A stretch of 22,976 nucleotides of DNA, taken from contig SBAT01000086.1 in assembly GCA_005240105.1 (NCBI GenBank), positions 1-22,976 on the forward strand. The letters are read 5' to 3'. The DNA is from Chloroflexota bacterium (GTDB taxonomy: Bacteria; Cyanobacteriota; Vampirovibrionia; Obscuribacterales; Obscuribacteraceae). Positions 1 to 6,815 of the stretch are shown piece after piece. The number at the start of each line of letters is the position of its first letter. The first letter of the stretch is position 1. The notes under the pieces were generated by a model, which had not been told where the DNA came from, did not search any database, and saw only the letters and a list, made by a program, of their open reading frames with translations. A program made the translations under genes and the position numbers.

Positions 1-576
1 GCCTTGAGCAATAGAGTTTATCAAGCGCGGCATCCAGGCTTTTTCCTTCGGCCCGTAAATGAAACCAGGACGCAGGACAGTGACACTAATGGTGCCGTTT
101 TGTGTGGCTACCAATTTTTCAGCATCTACTTTCGAATCGGCATAGGCTTCGCCACAATATTTTAATTCGGCTTTTTCCGATAAACCATATTGGTCACCTT
201 GACCGGTTATTACGGATAGACTGCTTATGTGTATGAATTGCTTGACGCCAGCAGCTTTCGCGGCAGCAAGAATGTTGCCTGTGCCCTCTACATTTACTCT
301 GTAAATGTCTTCACGCTTGGCTAACGGATCGATGAAACCTGCAGCATGAACAACTACATCCACACCCTCAAGACAATTTACAAGTTGAGTCTTGTCATTA
401 AGCTCTGCTTGCTCAATTGACAATTGCCCGTTTGCAGAAAGGCTCTTTAAATCGGCAATATTGCTCGTACTTCTTGTCAGCGCTTTAACCGCAAATCCTT
501 TTGCAAGCAAGTGTTTGACGGCATGATAACCGACCAGACCCGTGGCTCCGGTTACCAGAACAGTTGTTTTGTCCAT
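1..576 (-). CDS. Extended short-chain dehydrogenase / NAD-dependent epimerase (partial, C-terminus off window)
   Basis: The minus-strand frame is open from an ATG at 574-576 to the window edge and gives 192 residues with no stop. The N-terminus carries the Rossmann motif TGATGLVG, a VVHAAG stretch follows, and the YADSK segment fits the YxxxK catalytic pair of extended SDRs, with a preceding ISS that could supply the serine. The later VLRPGFIYGP segment is also typical of the NAD-dependent epimerase/dehydratase and 3-beta-hydroxysteroid dehydrogenase-like group. Such enzymes oxidise, reduce or epimerise small substrates with NAD(P). The start lies 6 bp after the stop of the upstream GH3-type gene, so the two are very probably co-transcribed as the last known member of a four-gene operon. 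The substrate cannot be told from sequence, and the C-terminal substrate-binding region is outside the window. Confidence 0.85.
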   Translation of the reverse strand, partial: MDKTTVLVTGATGLVGYHAVKHLLAKGFAVKALTRSTSNIADLKSLSANGQLSIEQAELNDKTQLVNCLEGVDVVVHAAGFIDPLAKREDIYRVNVEGTGNILAAAKAAGVKQFIHISSLSVITGQGDQYGLSEKAELKYCGEAYADSKVDAEKLVATQNGTISVTVLRPGFIYGPKEKAWMPRLINSIAQG

Positions 577-582
577 TTAAGG

Positions 583-2274
583 CTAGCTCCTGTCAGCATT
601 AATCTCGTTGGCCATGGCTAGTGTAGCAAGAGATTTGCTGAAATCGGAGCGGCAACTTAACAAGGGAATCTTAACTTGTGCCTCGGGGCATCCTTCGGCT
701 ACGCGCTGCTGTCTCAATTTTAAGTATGTGCCGGGTGGGACTATATTGAGTACAGGTGTTCCCAGGCGCCGGCTTTGTCGCTTATCTTGGTATTCAAGAT
801 TCTGTGCTTGCAATGAGTGATCGAAAACACGAACGAATTCGTTGCGAACCGGTTCTGGCAGATCGCTTCTCAATTCGGCAAACAATGTGTAGTAAGGCGG
901 ATGATCAAGTTCTACAGCAGCTGTGAAATGCTGAATTTGCTTTAACTGCAACTGATTAACGGCATAAGACAAGGCAATTTTTACCTGCTCTTCCGTTAGT
1001 TTCTCGCCGGTAATTGAGCTGACGCCCATGCCTTTGCGTATGAATTGTATAACCGGCGTGCGGTTGTAGAAGCCGACAACTTCAATGACATCATTGATGT
1101 TGTATCGATAAATTCCAGACGAAGTGGTGAAGTAAATATAGTAACGTCCGTTAAGTTCAAGTTGGTCAGCTGTGAGGAATTTAGGCTCTCCGGCCTCCAT
1201 GGTAAGCTCAGGCACGAATTCAAAAAAATGTGAGGTGATTGCCAGTACGCCACCGGCACCTTCGTTGGCTATGGGAATTGAACCACGACCTTCTGATGCC
1301 ATATAGCCGAAGTCTCTAATTGCAGCATTGCCATAATATTCCGGTAACTGGTTCAAATAGAAGGACATTGGCCCGCCCTTCCAGCAGGACAAAAATTCCA
1401 GTTCCGGCCAAACGGTGCTGGGAAGAAGTGTGCCGTTTTTATCCAAAAGGGTGCTTAATTGTCTGGCTCTATCCTTGTTAGCCTTGATATATGGAGCAAT
1501 TGCATCGGCTAAATGAGCTGGGGGACGATAAGATTCTCGAACGATGCCACTATAAATGTCGGAAATCAAATCAGTGGCATGTTCATGTAACTGATCGGCA
1601 AGCAAGATCATGCTTGAAGGATTGCAGGCAAACATGGCTGTTACAGATTTTGCCAGGGCAATGCGCAACATCAGGTAGTACTTAACGTCAATGTCTTTTA
1701 TCTTGCACATCTCGTAAGGTAGTGTGAAGTATTGCTTGATGATACTGGGTTGACGGCGATTTAAAACGCCTGATACGGCGCCATAAGGAACACCTGATTG
1801 AACGCGGCCTTCTTCATCGTTGCTGGTAAGAATTAGAAAGGTGCCGTCGGCAACGGCTGGATAGTCTTTTGCAACATGGTAATTGTGCAGTTGAAAGGCA
1901 TGCATGTAATCACGCATATGGCTTTCAGTAATCGGAATGAATTTAGGTTTTGATGTGGTACCACTTGTGGTGGCAAACATAAATGGGTCTTCTACGGTCA
2001 ACTGCCTTTTATGACCGTTCATCGATGCTTCGATATAAGGGGACAAGTCCTCGTACTCATTGGGAGGGACCAGTCTTTGATAGTCAGCAATGGAGTCAAT
2101 CTTATCGAATTGATGCTTGCGTCCGTAAATCGACTCTTGGTTTTGTCTGATAATTTGTAAGAGTTTAGCCTCTTGCGTCTGGCGGGGATGTTCCGCTCCA
2201 GCCACAAAAGGTCTCACATGTTTGATTGATCTTATTACCTGACCCAATTGGATCAATGAGCGCCGAAACACCAA
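583..2274 (-). CDS. GH3 auxin-responsive-promoter family protein (acyl-adenylate/amide synthetase-like)
   Basis: A 563-residue protein of the usual GH3 family length. The nucleotide-binding motif TSGTTSKPK is at residues 103-111. GYMASEG lies mid-protein, and YRYNINDV resembles the conserved GH3 hinge region. GH3 enzymes belong to the ANL adenylating superfamily; in plants they adenylate a carboxylic acid and join it to an amino acid. Bacterial members are common but mostly uncharacterised, so the acid and the acceptor are unknown here. The start is a TTG at 2272-2274 (a GTG follows directly), supported by AGAGGT at 2281-2286 in minus orientation; no better ATG is seen. It lies 32 bp after the enolase-superfamily gene and 6 bp before the SDR gene, inside one operon. 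Family assignment is strong; the reaction is inferred. Confidence 0.87.
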   Translation of the reverse strand: MVFRRSLIQLGQVIRSIKHVRPFVAGAEHPRQTQEAKLLQIIRQNQESIYGRKHQFDKIDSIADYQRLVPPNEYEDLSPYIEASMNGHKRQLTVEDPFMFATTSGTTSKPKFIPITESHMRDYMHAFQLHNYHVAKDYPAVADGTFLILTSNDEEGRVQSGVPYGAVSGVLNRRQPSIIKQYFTLPYEMCKIKDIDVKYYLMLRIALAKSVTAMFACNPSSMILLADQLHEHATDLISDIYSGIVRESYRPPAHLADAIAPYIKANKDRARQLSTLLDKNGTLLPSTVWPELEFLSCWKGGPMSFYLNQLPEYYGNAAIRDFGYMASEGRGSIPIANEGAGGVLAITSHFFEFVPELTMEAGEPKFLTADQLELNGRYYIYFTTSSGIYRYNINDVIEVVGFYNRTPVIQFIRKGMGVSSITGEKLTEEQVKIALSYAVNQLQLKQIQHFTAAVELDHPPYYTLFAELRSDLPEPVRNEFVRVFDHSLQAQNLEYQDKRQSRRLGTPVLNIVPPGTYLKLRQQRVAEGCPEAQVKIPLLSCRSDFSKSLATLAMANEINADRS

Positions 2275-2306
2275 TTTGAAACCTCTGATCTGTCCTCTTA
2301 GATATT

Positions 2307-3485
2307 TTAGTCTGCCTTACCGGTAAGGGACACTTTATCGGTCGCGTGTGCATCTGGCATGTACCTAATGGTAAAGCCTTCAATCCGATCTTTCAAAATA
2401 TTAAGGCCAAGGCCATTTGCTAGTTTCATCTTGCCCGTTCCTCGTAAGGACACTGTTAAGTTTTCACGAGATATGTCCTGATGTAACAACCAGCAATTAT
2501 TAGACCCTTCGTAATTCCGGCAAGGCGGCTCAATTAAGGCAAAAATTCGACCGGCCATGGTTAAAATTGCGCTCTCGCCAACTTGAGCACCCATGTGCAC
2601 GGACAGACCCTCACGGCGGGCTAGGGCTGCCATTTTCTGAGCCAAAAGCAAACCGCCAACTTTGGAGATGCGAATGTTGAAGGCGCTGCAAGCTTTGGCG
2701 GCAATCAAATCCTGAGCATCCTGCATGGTGCAGAGCGATTCATCGACGACAATTTCTTGTTGGACATTGGCCACAATCTTGGCTAAGCCGTTAATGTCGT
2801 CGGCCTTCACCGGTTGCTCAATTGACGCCACATTGAAGGGCTGAAATTTGTCAGCAGCAATAAGTGTTTGCTCAGCAGTCCAGGCGCAATTGGCATCGAC
2901 TCTGACTATGGCTCCCTCACCCATTATTTGGCGGACCAGTTTTAGTTTGGCTAGGTCATCTTCTAGAGTGCCGCCTACTTTTAGTTTTACGGTCTCAAAT
3001 CCCCAGAGCTTGTAAAACCAAAGCAATGCCACCATTGCTTTCTTGTTGCCGAATGGTATTACTGAGCCATATTGCACACTCACTCGTTGGATGTTGCCCA
3101 ATTCCTTAGCCGAGGGCGTTTTAAAAGACTTGCCAAAGGCATCCAGAAGCGCCAGTTCCACGGCACAAAAGGCCGCTCCGGAACGGCGTCTTGTCAATCC
3201 GGCTTCTTCAATTAGCTGGTCTATGAATAGCTTGACTGACGGGAAATCCGGCAGATCTTGCCCGCGCAGCCTGGCCGCAAAATTGCTAATGTCCAAAAGG
3301 GCGCCGTCGATTGTTTCGCCGGTGACATACTCGCGTGGAATGCCTTCTCCATAGCCAATGCTGCCATCTTCCAGCTCTATTTGGACAAGCAGATTGTCGG
3401 AGTAGGCTCTGGCGGCAATGCTGTGACCAAAGGAAAAACGAAACGGCAGTCTTATGACAGAGGTATCTACTCTGAGAATTTTCAT
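2307..3485 (-). CDS. Enolase-superfamily enzyme, MLE subgroup (dipeptide epimerase / N-acylamino acid racemase / OSBS-like)
   Basis: A 392-residue protein with an N-terminal capping domain and a C-terminal barrel carrying the full muconate-lactonizing-enzyme-subgroup catalytic set. Lys167 and Lys169 form KLK. Metal ligands are Asp197 (VDAN), Glu223 (IEQP) and Asp248 (VDES), and the opposing base is Lys275 (ISKVGG). The two-lysine arrangement across the barrel fits a 1,1-proton-transfer epimerase or racemase, or a related syn-elimination enzyme. Known members act on L-Ala-D/L-Glu and other dipeptides, N-acylamino acids, o-succinylbenzoate precursor or muconate. No menaquinone genes are nearby, so OSBS is not favoured. 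The ATG overlaps the stop of the upstream hydrolase gene as ATGA, which implies translational coupling. The GH3 neighbour, from a family that makes acyl-amino acid amides, makes an acyl-amino acid or peptide-like substrate attractive, but this is inference. Confidence 0.87.
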   Translation of the reverse strand: MKILRVDTSVIRLPFRFSFGHSIAARAYSDNLLVQIELEDGSIGYGEGIPREYVTGETIDGALLDISNFAARLRGQDLPDFPSVKLFIDQLIEEAGLTRRRSGAAFCAVELALLDAFGKSFKTPSAKELGNIQRVSVQYGSVIPFGNKKAMVALLWFYKLWGFETVKLKVGGTLEDDLAKLKLVRQIMGEGAIVRVDANCAWTAEQTLIAADKFQPFNVASIEQPVKADDINGLAKIVANVQQEIVVDESLCTMQDAQDLIAAKACSAFNIRISKVGGLLLAQKMAALARREGLSVHMGAQVGESAILTMAGRIFALIEPPCRNYEGSNNCWLLHQDISRENLTVSLRGTGKMKLANGLGLNILKDRIEGFTIRYMPDAHATDKVSLTGKAD

Positions 3486-4372
3486 GAGCTAACTCCTTTA
3501 GCTCTTTCGTTTATCCAGCTGATAAGCAAGTTGATATATTCATCCGCCTGCACATCAAAATCAAGGCTGTGAGCCATCCAAGGAAAGTCCTTATAAGTCT
3601 TGTCTTTGGAAGCTGCTCTGGAAAACCAAGTCTCAATTGCCTGGACATCGACAATGTCATCGCGGCCGGCTTGCATAACAAGTAAGGGTAATTCAATCTT
3701 GTTCGCTTGTCGTTTGGCAATTGCCGTGAGAAAAAAGGTCTGGGCAAAGAAATGTGCGCTCACATGAGTTAAGCGTTTTGGATCATCGGTTATGAAATCG
3801 AGATAGGGTTTATTGTCCGTAAACATTTCCGGTGTTAAAGGAACAGCCATGGCTTTTCTTGAGCCTGCTAACCACCTTATGGCTACTTCGATTTTTTCCG
3901 GAAAGCTGAGATCTGCTTTTGTCACCAATGCCGGTGACGTTAGGACAAGTCCTCTAATATCGGGTAACTGAAGCTTGCCTTGTTGCCAGCGGCTGATTAG
4001 AACGGCGGCTGGTTTTGCCCCCCAGCAATTGCCGATTAAAAACAAGGGACCATTTTCCTTACCGGCGATATGCAAAACATCTTGAATGTCTGAAAGCAAT
4101 TGGCCGAAATTGGCAGGCTTTTTGACTTCGCTATTAAGACCCGAACCACGTCTATCAGGAGCAAAAATGGTCATCCCTGCACGGTTTAATATCTGGGCCG
4201 TCGGCTCCAGCCATAGACTGTGCCCCTCAATGCCGTGCAAATGCACTAAAACCGGCTTGCCTGGCTGACCCGCCCAATACCTGTAAGACAGGCTTACGCC
4301 ATCGGTAGCTGAGTAGGTCCTAATTGTTCCGGAGCTCACTATTGCAGGAACCGAATCCTTGGTCTTTTCCAT
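3482..4372 (-). CDS. Alpha/beta hydrolase with a cysteine nucleophile elbow
   Basis: A 296-residue protein with an alpha/beta-hydrolase fold. The oxyanion-hole region is HLHGIEGH (about residues 44-51), followed by APDRRGSG (71-78). The nucleophile elbow reads GNCWG with Cys116 where most relatives have Ser. Asp238 or Asp239 in GRDD and His268 in MAHS complete a plausible Cys-His-Asp triad. A Cys nucleophile in this fold is known from dienelactone hydrolase, so activity is possible; the annotation 'lysophospholipase/esterase' would be too specific. The ATG at 4370-4372 has AGGAT a few bases upstream. The stop overlaps the start of the enolase-superfamily gene as ATGA. It is the first gene of the minus-strand operon and is divergent from the DUF1571 gene, leaving 166 bp for both promoters. 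Confidence 0.85.
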   Translation of the reverse strand: MEKTKDSVPAIVSSGTIRTYSATDGVSLSYRYWAGQPGKPVLVHLHGIEGHSLWLEPTAQILNRAGMTIFAPDRRGSGLNSEVKKPANFGQLLSDIQDVLHIAGKENGPLFLIGNCWGAKPAAVLISRWQQGKLQLPDIRGLVLTSPALVTKADLSFPEKIEVAIRWLAGSRKAMAVPLTPEMFTDNKPYLDFITDDPKRLTHVSAHFFAQTFFLTAIAKRQANKIELPLLVMQAGRDDIVDVQAIETWFSRAASKDKTYKDFPWMAHSLDFDVQADEYINLLISWINERAKGVSS

Positions 4373-4505
4373 GGTTATCCTAAATTACGTTATCCTGACT
4401 ATACCCGCTTGGACTGTGGACTCCCACTGATACAGACGCTTGGCAACCCTTTCTAACCTCAGTTTGAGCGGTGTTTCATACTCAAGCCGGACTCTGTGAA
4501 ATAAT

Positions 4506-4520
4506 GTAGCCAGCGGCTAC
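4506..4520. repeat. Perfect inverted repeat in the leader of the DUF1571 gene
   Basis: GTAGCC at 4506-4511 and GGCTAC at 4515-4520 are perfect 6-base arms around a 3-base loop, 18 bp before the ATG at 4539. It could be a leader hairpin or an operator in the divergent region 4373-4538. A second weaker pair in the same gap is TTGAG at 4464-4468 and CTCAA at 4481-4485. No convincing promoter pair was found there. Confidence 0.4.
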
Positions 4521-4538
4521 CAAAGGCGTCAATCATTT

Positions 4539-5300
4539 ATGACCAGAAATTTGCGATATGTAAGCTACCTTCTTTTGCTGTTGTCCATTATTGGCTGGGC
4601 AACCCCCATTCCAGCTTGTGCTGCAGCTGATGTTGATCCGCAGGCAAGCTCATGGGCTCCTATTCGGCAGATGTCGCTGAAGTCTTTCACCAATGATGCG
4701 GATAAAGACGGTAAGCCTTTTATCGATCGGATGGTAAAAGCAGCTGGTGACTTGAACGATTATTCCTTCAATTACGAAATGAATGTCTTTAAGAAGAACC
4801 GCGTCATAAGCCAACGTGGCAATCTTGAATTCAAGAAGCCGTCAAAAATGCGCCTGGAAGTAACCGATGGACCTAATGACGGCTCTGTTGCAGTCATGAC
4901 TCAGCCAGGTAAAGTCAAAGGACATTTAGGCGGTGTACTGTCTATCTTCTCCGGTACGGTTTCCGACCATTCCAGTTATTTGCGTTGTGTCAACGGTTGG
5001 CCGATGGTTGAATCGGATTTCTTGTCCTTAGCCCAAGCTATTAGGGGCTACGTTTACAACGACGGCAAGCCAACCAAGGTAACTTCTGAGCCGGTTGAGT
5101 GGCAGGATGGCAAAAAGTATTATGTGGTCGACCTCTACGAGGGCTCGCCCAAGAGACTCTGGAAGAGAATTGCCGTTGAGCCTGGGAACCTTTTGCCGGT
5201 TTACTGGATTGATTATGAGGAAGGACAACTCTGGACCTATTCGCTCTGGACAAATGTTCAAATCAATCCTGGTATAGCAGACTCCGTGTTTAAGCTATAA
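4539..5300 (+). CDS. Exported DUF1571 / LolA-like domain protein
   Basis: A 253-residue protein with an N-terminal signal peptide: basic start MTRNLR, hydrophobic core YLLLLLSIIGW, and a small-residue region near ACAAA at about residues 26-30. The remainder resembles DUF1571. It has a 'DLNDYSFNYEM' strand start, then a KPSKMRLEV segment and later KKYYVVDLYEG and LPVYWIDY, which fit a half-barrel of the LolA/LppX type that may bind lipids or hydrophobic ligands. Function is unknown and the family call rests on pattern memory, not a profile search. It is first of a plus-strand group, with the methyltransferase-like gene 52 bp downstream. It is expected in the periplasm or at the cell envelope. 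Confidence 0.65.
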   Translation: MTRNLRYVSYLLLLLSIIGWATPIPACAAADVDPQASSWAPIRQMSLKSFTNDADKDGKPFIDRMVKAAGDLNDYSFNYEMNVFKKNRVISQRGNLEFKKPSKMRLEVTDGPNDGSVAVMTQPGKVKGHLGGVLSIFSGTVSDHSSYLRCVNGWPMVESDFLSLAQAIRGYVYNDGKPTKVTSEPVEWQDGKKYYVVDLYEGSPKRLWKRIAVEPGNLLPVYWIDYEEGQLWTYSLWTNVQINPGIADSVFKL

Positions 5301-5352
5301 TCCTTAAATCTTGCCGGGAAATCTTAAAAGCAACCTTGCGACTGAGGGAATA

Positions 5353-6000
5353 ATGCACTACTACATGACCACTTTGGCGACGCTCGTTCTTGTGACGATA
5401 GGCATTATTGCCGCCACCCCAGTTTTGGCAAAAGGATTTTCCAGACGCGGTAAGGGCAAAATCTACGAGCACAACTTTCGTATTCAAAGAGCTCCACAAT
5501 TAGCCTCGCTATTAACGGTTCTGGTTATTGTTCCGGCTCATCTCTTCTTCTCTGGAGTCTTAGAGTCGGACATTGCTCCTCTGTTTACCCAGGCTGGTTT
5601 TCTTCCAGAATCTGCTCAAATAGCTATATCCTGGCTGGGCGTACTGATTTTCATAAGCGGTTTAATCTTTATGATTGGCGGCTGGTATTCGCTGGGCGAG
5701 TCCTTTTCTACTGATGCTGAAGTTTTGCATGGACAGACGATACGTAAGGACGGCTTGCTGGGCGTAGTTATGCACCCGGCATATTCCGGCATTATCCAGT
5801 CCTTGCTCGGTACATCCATTGCTTGCTTGAGTCTGCCGGCTGTCTTGCTTACGGTTTTCTTGGTGGCTCCCCTATGGTTAAACCGAGCTAAATATGAAGA
5901 ACAGCTATTAATGAAGACATTTGGCGAACAGTATAAGCAGTATGCCGAAGAATTAAAGTGGCGCCGGCTCGTACCTGTCTTTATCCCGCTGGGCGTTTGA
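5353..6000 (+). CDS. Isoprenylcysteine carboxyl methyltransferase-like membrane protein
   Basis: A 215-residue membrane protein. Four to five hydrophobic segments are visible, beginning with TLATLVLVTIGIIAAT at the N-terminus. The C-terminal part carries the ICMT/PEMT-type signature: GLLGVVMHPAYSG, then RAKYEEQLLMKTFG followed by EQYKQYAEEL and a final basic WRRLVPVF. Such proteins use S-adenosylmethionine at the membrane, but bacterial members are poorly characterised and substrates may be lipids, isoprenoids or small carboxylates. The frame can be extended to a TTG at 5311, but the ATG at 5353 has GAGGGA just upstream (5344-5349) and is preferred. It probably shares a transcript with the DUF1571 gene. 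Confidence 0.75.
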   Translation: MHYYMTTLATLVLVTIGIIAATPVLAKGFSRRGKGKIYEHNFRIQRAPQLASLLTVLVIVPAHLFFSGVLESDIAPLFTQAGFLPESAQIAISWLGVLIFISGLIFMIGGWYSLGESFSTDAEVLHGQTIRKDGLLGVVMHPAYSGIIQSLLGTSIACLSLPAVLLTVFLVAPLWLNRAKYEEQLLMKTFGEQYKQYAEELKWRRLVPVFIPLGV

Positions 6001-6040
6001 TTCCGGGATTTTGGAAAAATTATTTTCGTATGGGCACAAT

Positions 6041-6068
6041 TTGATTTTTACCGCGTCTGTGCTATACA
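6041..6068 (+). promoter_or_regulatory. Candidate promoter for the SRPBCC gene
   Basis: TTGATT (6041-6046) and TATACA (6063-6068) are separated by 16 bp; each matches the sigma-70 consensus at four of six positions. The -10 lies inside the inverted repeat GCTAT-AC-ATAGC (6061-6072). A further AGCCA/TGGCT pair (6092-6096 and 6103-6107) sits in the 110-base leader. This is a modest candidate only. Confidence 0.35.
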
Positions 6069-6178
6069 TAGCATTTCAAGAAGTCGCTTGAAGCCACCCT
6101 GATGGCTAGCTTTAGGTTGTCTGTCGTGCAGTGTTATTGATTGTGCGGTTTAATGGAAAGAGCGGTTGAGGTAATCAA

Positions 6179-6808
6179 ATGAAACGGACTATTGTTGCTT
6201 TGGCAATGGGTGTAGTGCTCGTTGGCGGGTTCTTGGGAGCAGAGGCTAAGAATAAGCAGGATAACGGCTTTGCCCGTACCTATTGCCGGATTGCTCAGGC
6301 TAATGAAGAAACGACGGTGAGCAAACGGGCTAGAACTACCGGCGGTAATACGATGGCGGCAGCCATCCATATCCATGCCACTCCGGAAGTCGTCTGGCGG
6401 GCTATCCACGAAGAGCGCAGTCATGATCCGGACCTCGCCTACAGTAAAGTTTTGAACCAGAATGGTTCTGAGCTTATCCTTGAGCAAAAGTTTGCCATAT
6501 TGCCCATCATCGGCACGGCCGTATGTGTGATGACCAACAAGGAAGTCGAGAATAGGAAGATCGAATACAAGCTGGTCAAATCCGACCACTTCAAGGCAAT
6601 GGAAGGCAGTTGGGAAATTACCCCGATTGATAACAACCGTTGCAGCGAGCTGGTGCTTACATCTTATGTCGATTTGGGGCTGAATGTGCCACGCATGTTC
6701 ATGGACGACATCACCGGCAAGAAGTTACAGCGCCGTCTATCCAACGTTAAGAAGGCTGCTGAAACAGTGCAAAGCAAATTGGCTTCGGACAACAAAGAAA
6801 ACATTTAA
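6179..6808 (+). CDS. Exported SRPBCC-fold protein
   Basis: A 209-residue protein starting at an ATG with GAGGT at 6168-6172. The N-terminus MKRTIVALAMGVVLVGGFLG followed by AEAK fits a signal peptide with cleavage near residue 23. From about residue 57 it resembles SRPBCC (START/polyketide-cyclase-like) domains: IHIHATPEVVWRAI is the usual first strand and helix, followed by an ILEQKFAILP strand, a GSWEITPI strand and a C-terminal amphipathic helix ending in KKAAETVQSKL. SRPBCC domains bind hydrophobic ligands in a deep cleft. The ligand is unknown and an exported version is less common. Its stop is 7 bp from the stop of the convergent Ppx-HD gene. Confidence 0.7.
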   Translation: MKRTIVALAMGVVLVGGFLGAEAKNKQDNGFARTYCRIAQANEETTVSKRARTTGGNTMAAAIHIHATPEVVWRAIHEERSHDPDLAYSKVLNQNGSELILEQKFAILPIIGTAVCVMTNKEVENRKIEYKLVKSDHFKAMEGSWEITPIDNNRCSELVLTSYVDLGLNVPRMFMDDITGKKLQRRLSNVKKAAETVQSKLASDNKENI

Positions 6809-6815
6809 AGGGACT

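Noticed and set aside
2307..3485. o-Succinylbenzoate synthase (menC) of menaquinone synthesis
   Set aside because: The catalytic residues fit, but the operon partners (GH3, hydrolase, SDR) are not menaquinone genes, so a specific menC call is not supported.
5311..5352. Extended TTG start for the methyltransferase-like protein
   Set aside because: The ATG at 5353 has a good ribosome site and begins directly with the first membrane segment; the extra 14 residues are polar and lack a ribosome site.
6134..6589. Minus-strand open frame of 151 codons
   Set aside because: It is antisense to the SRPBCC gene, which has a signal peptide, a domain pattern and a ribosome site.
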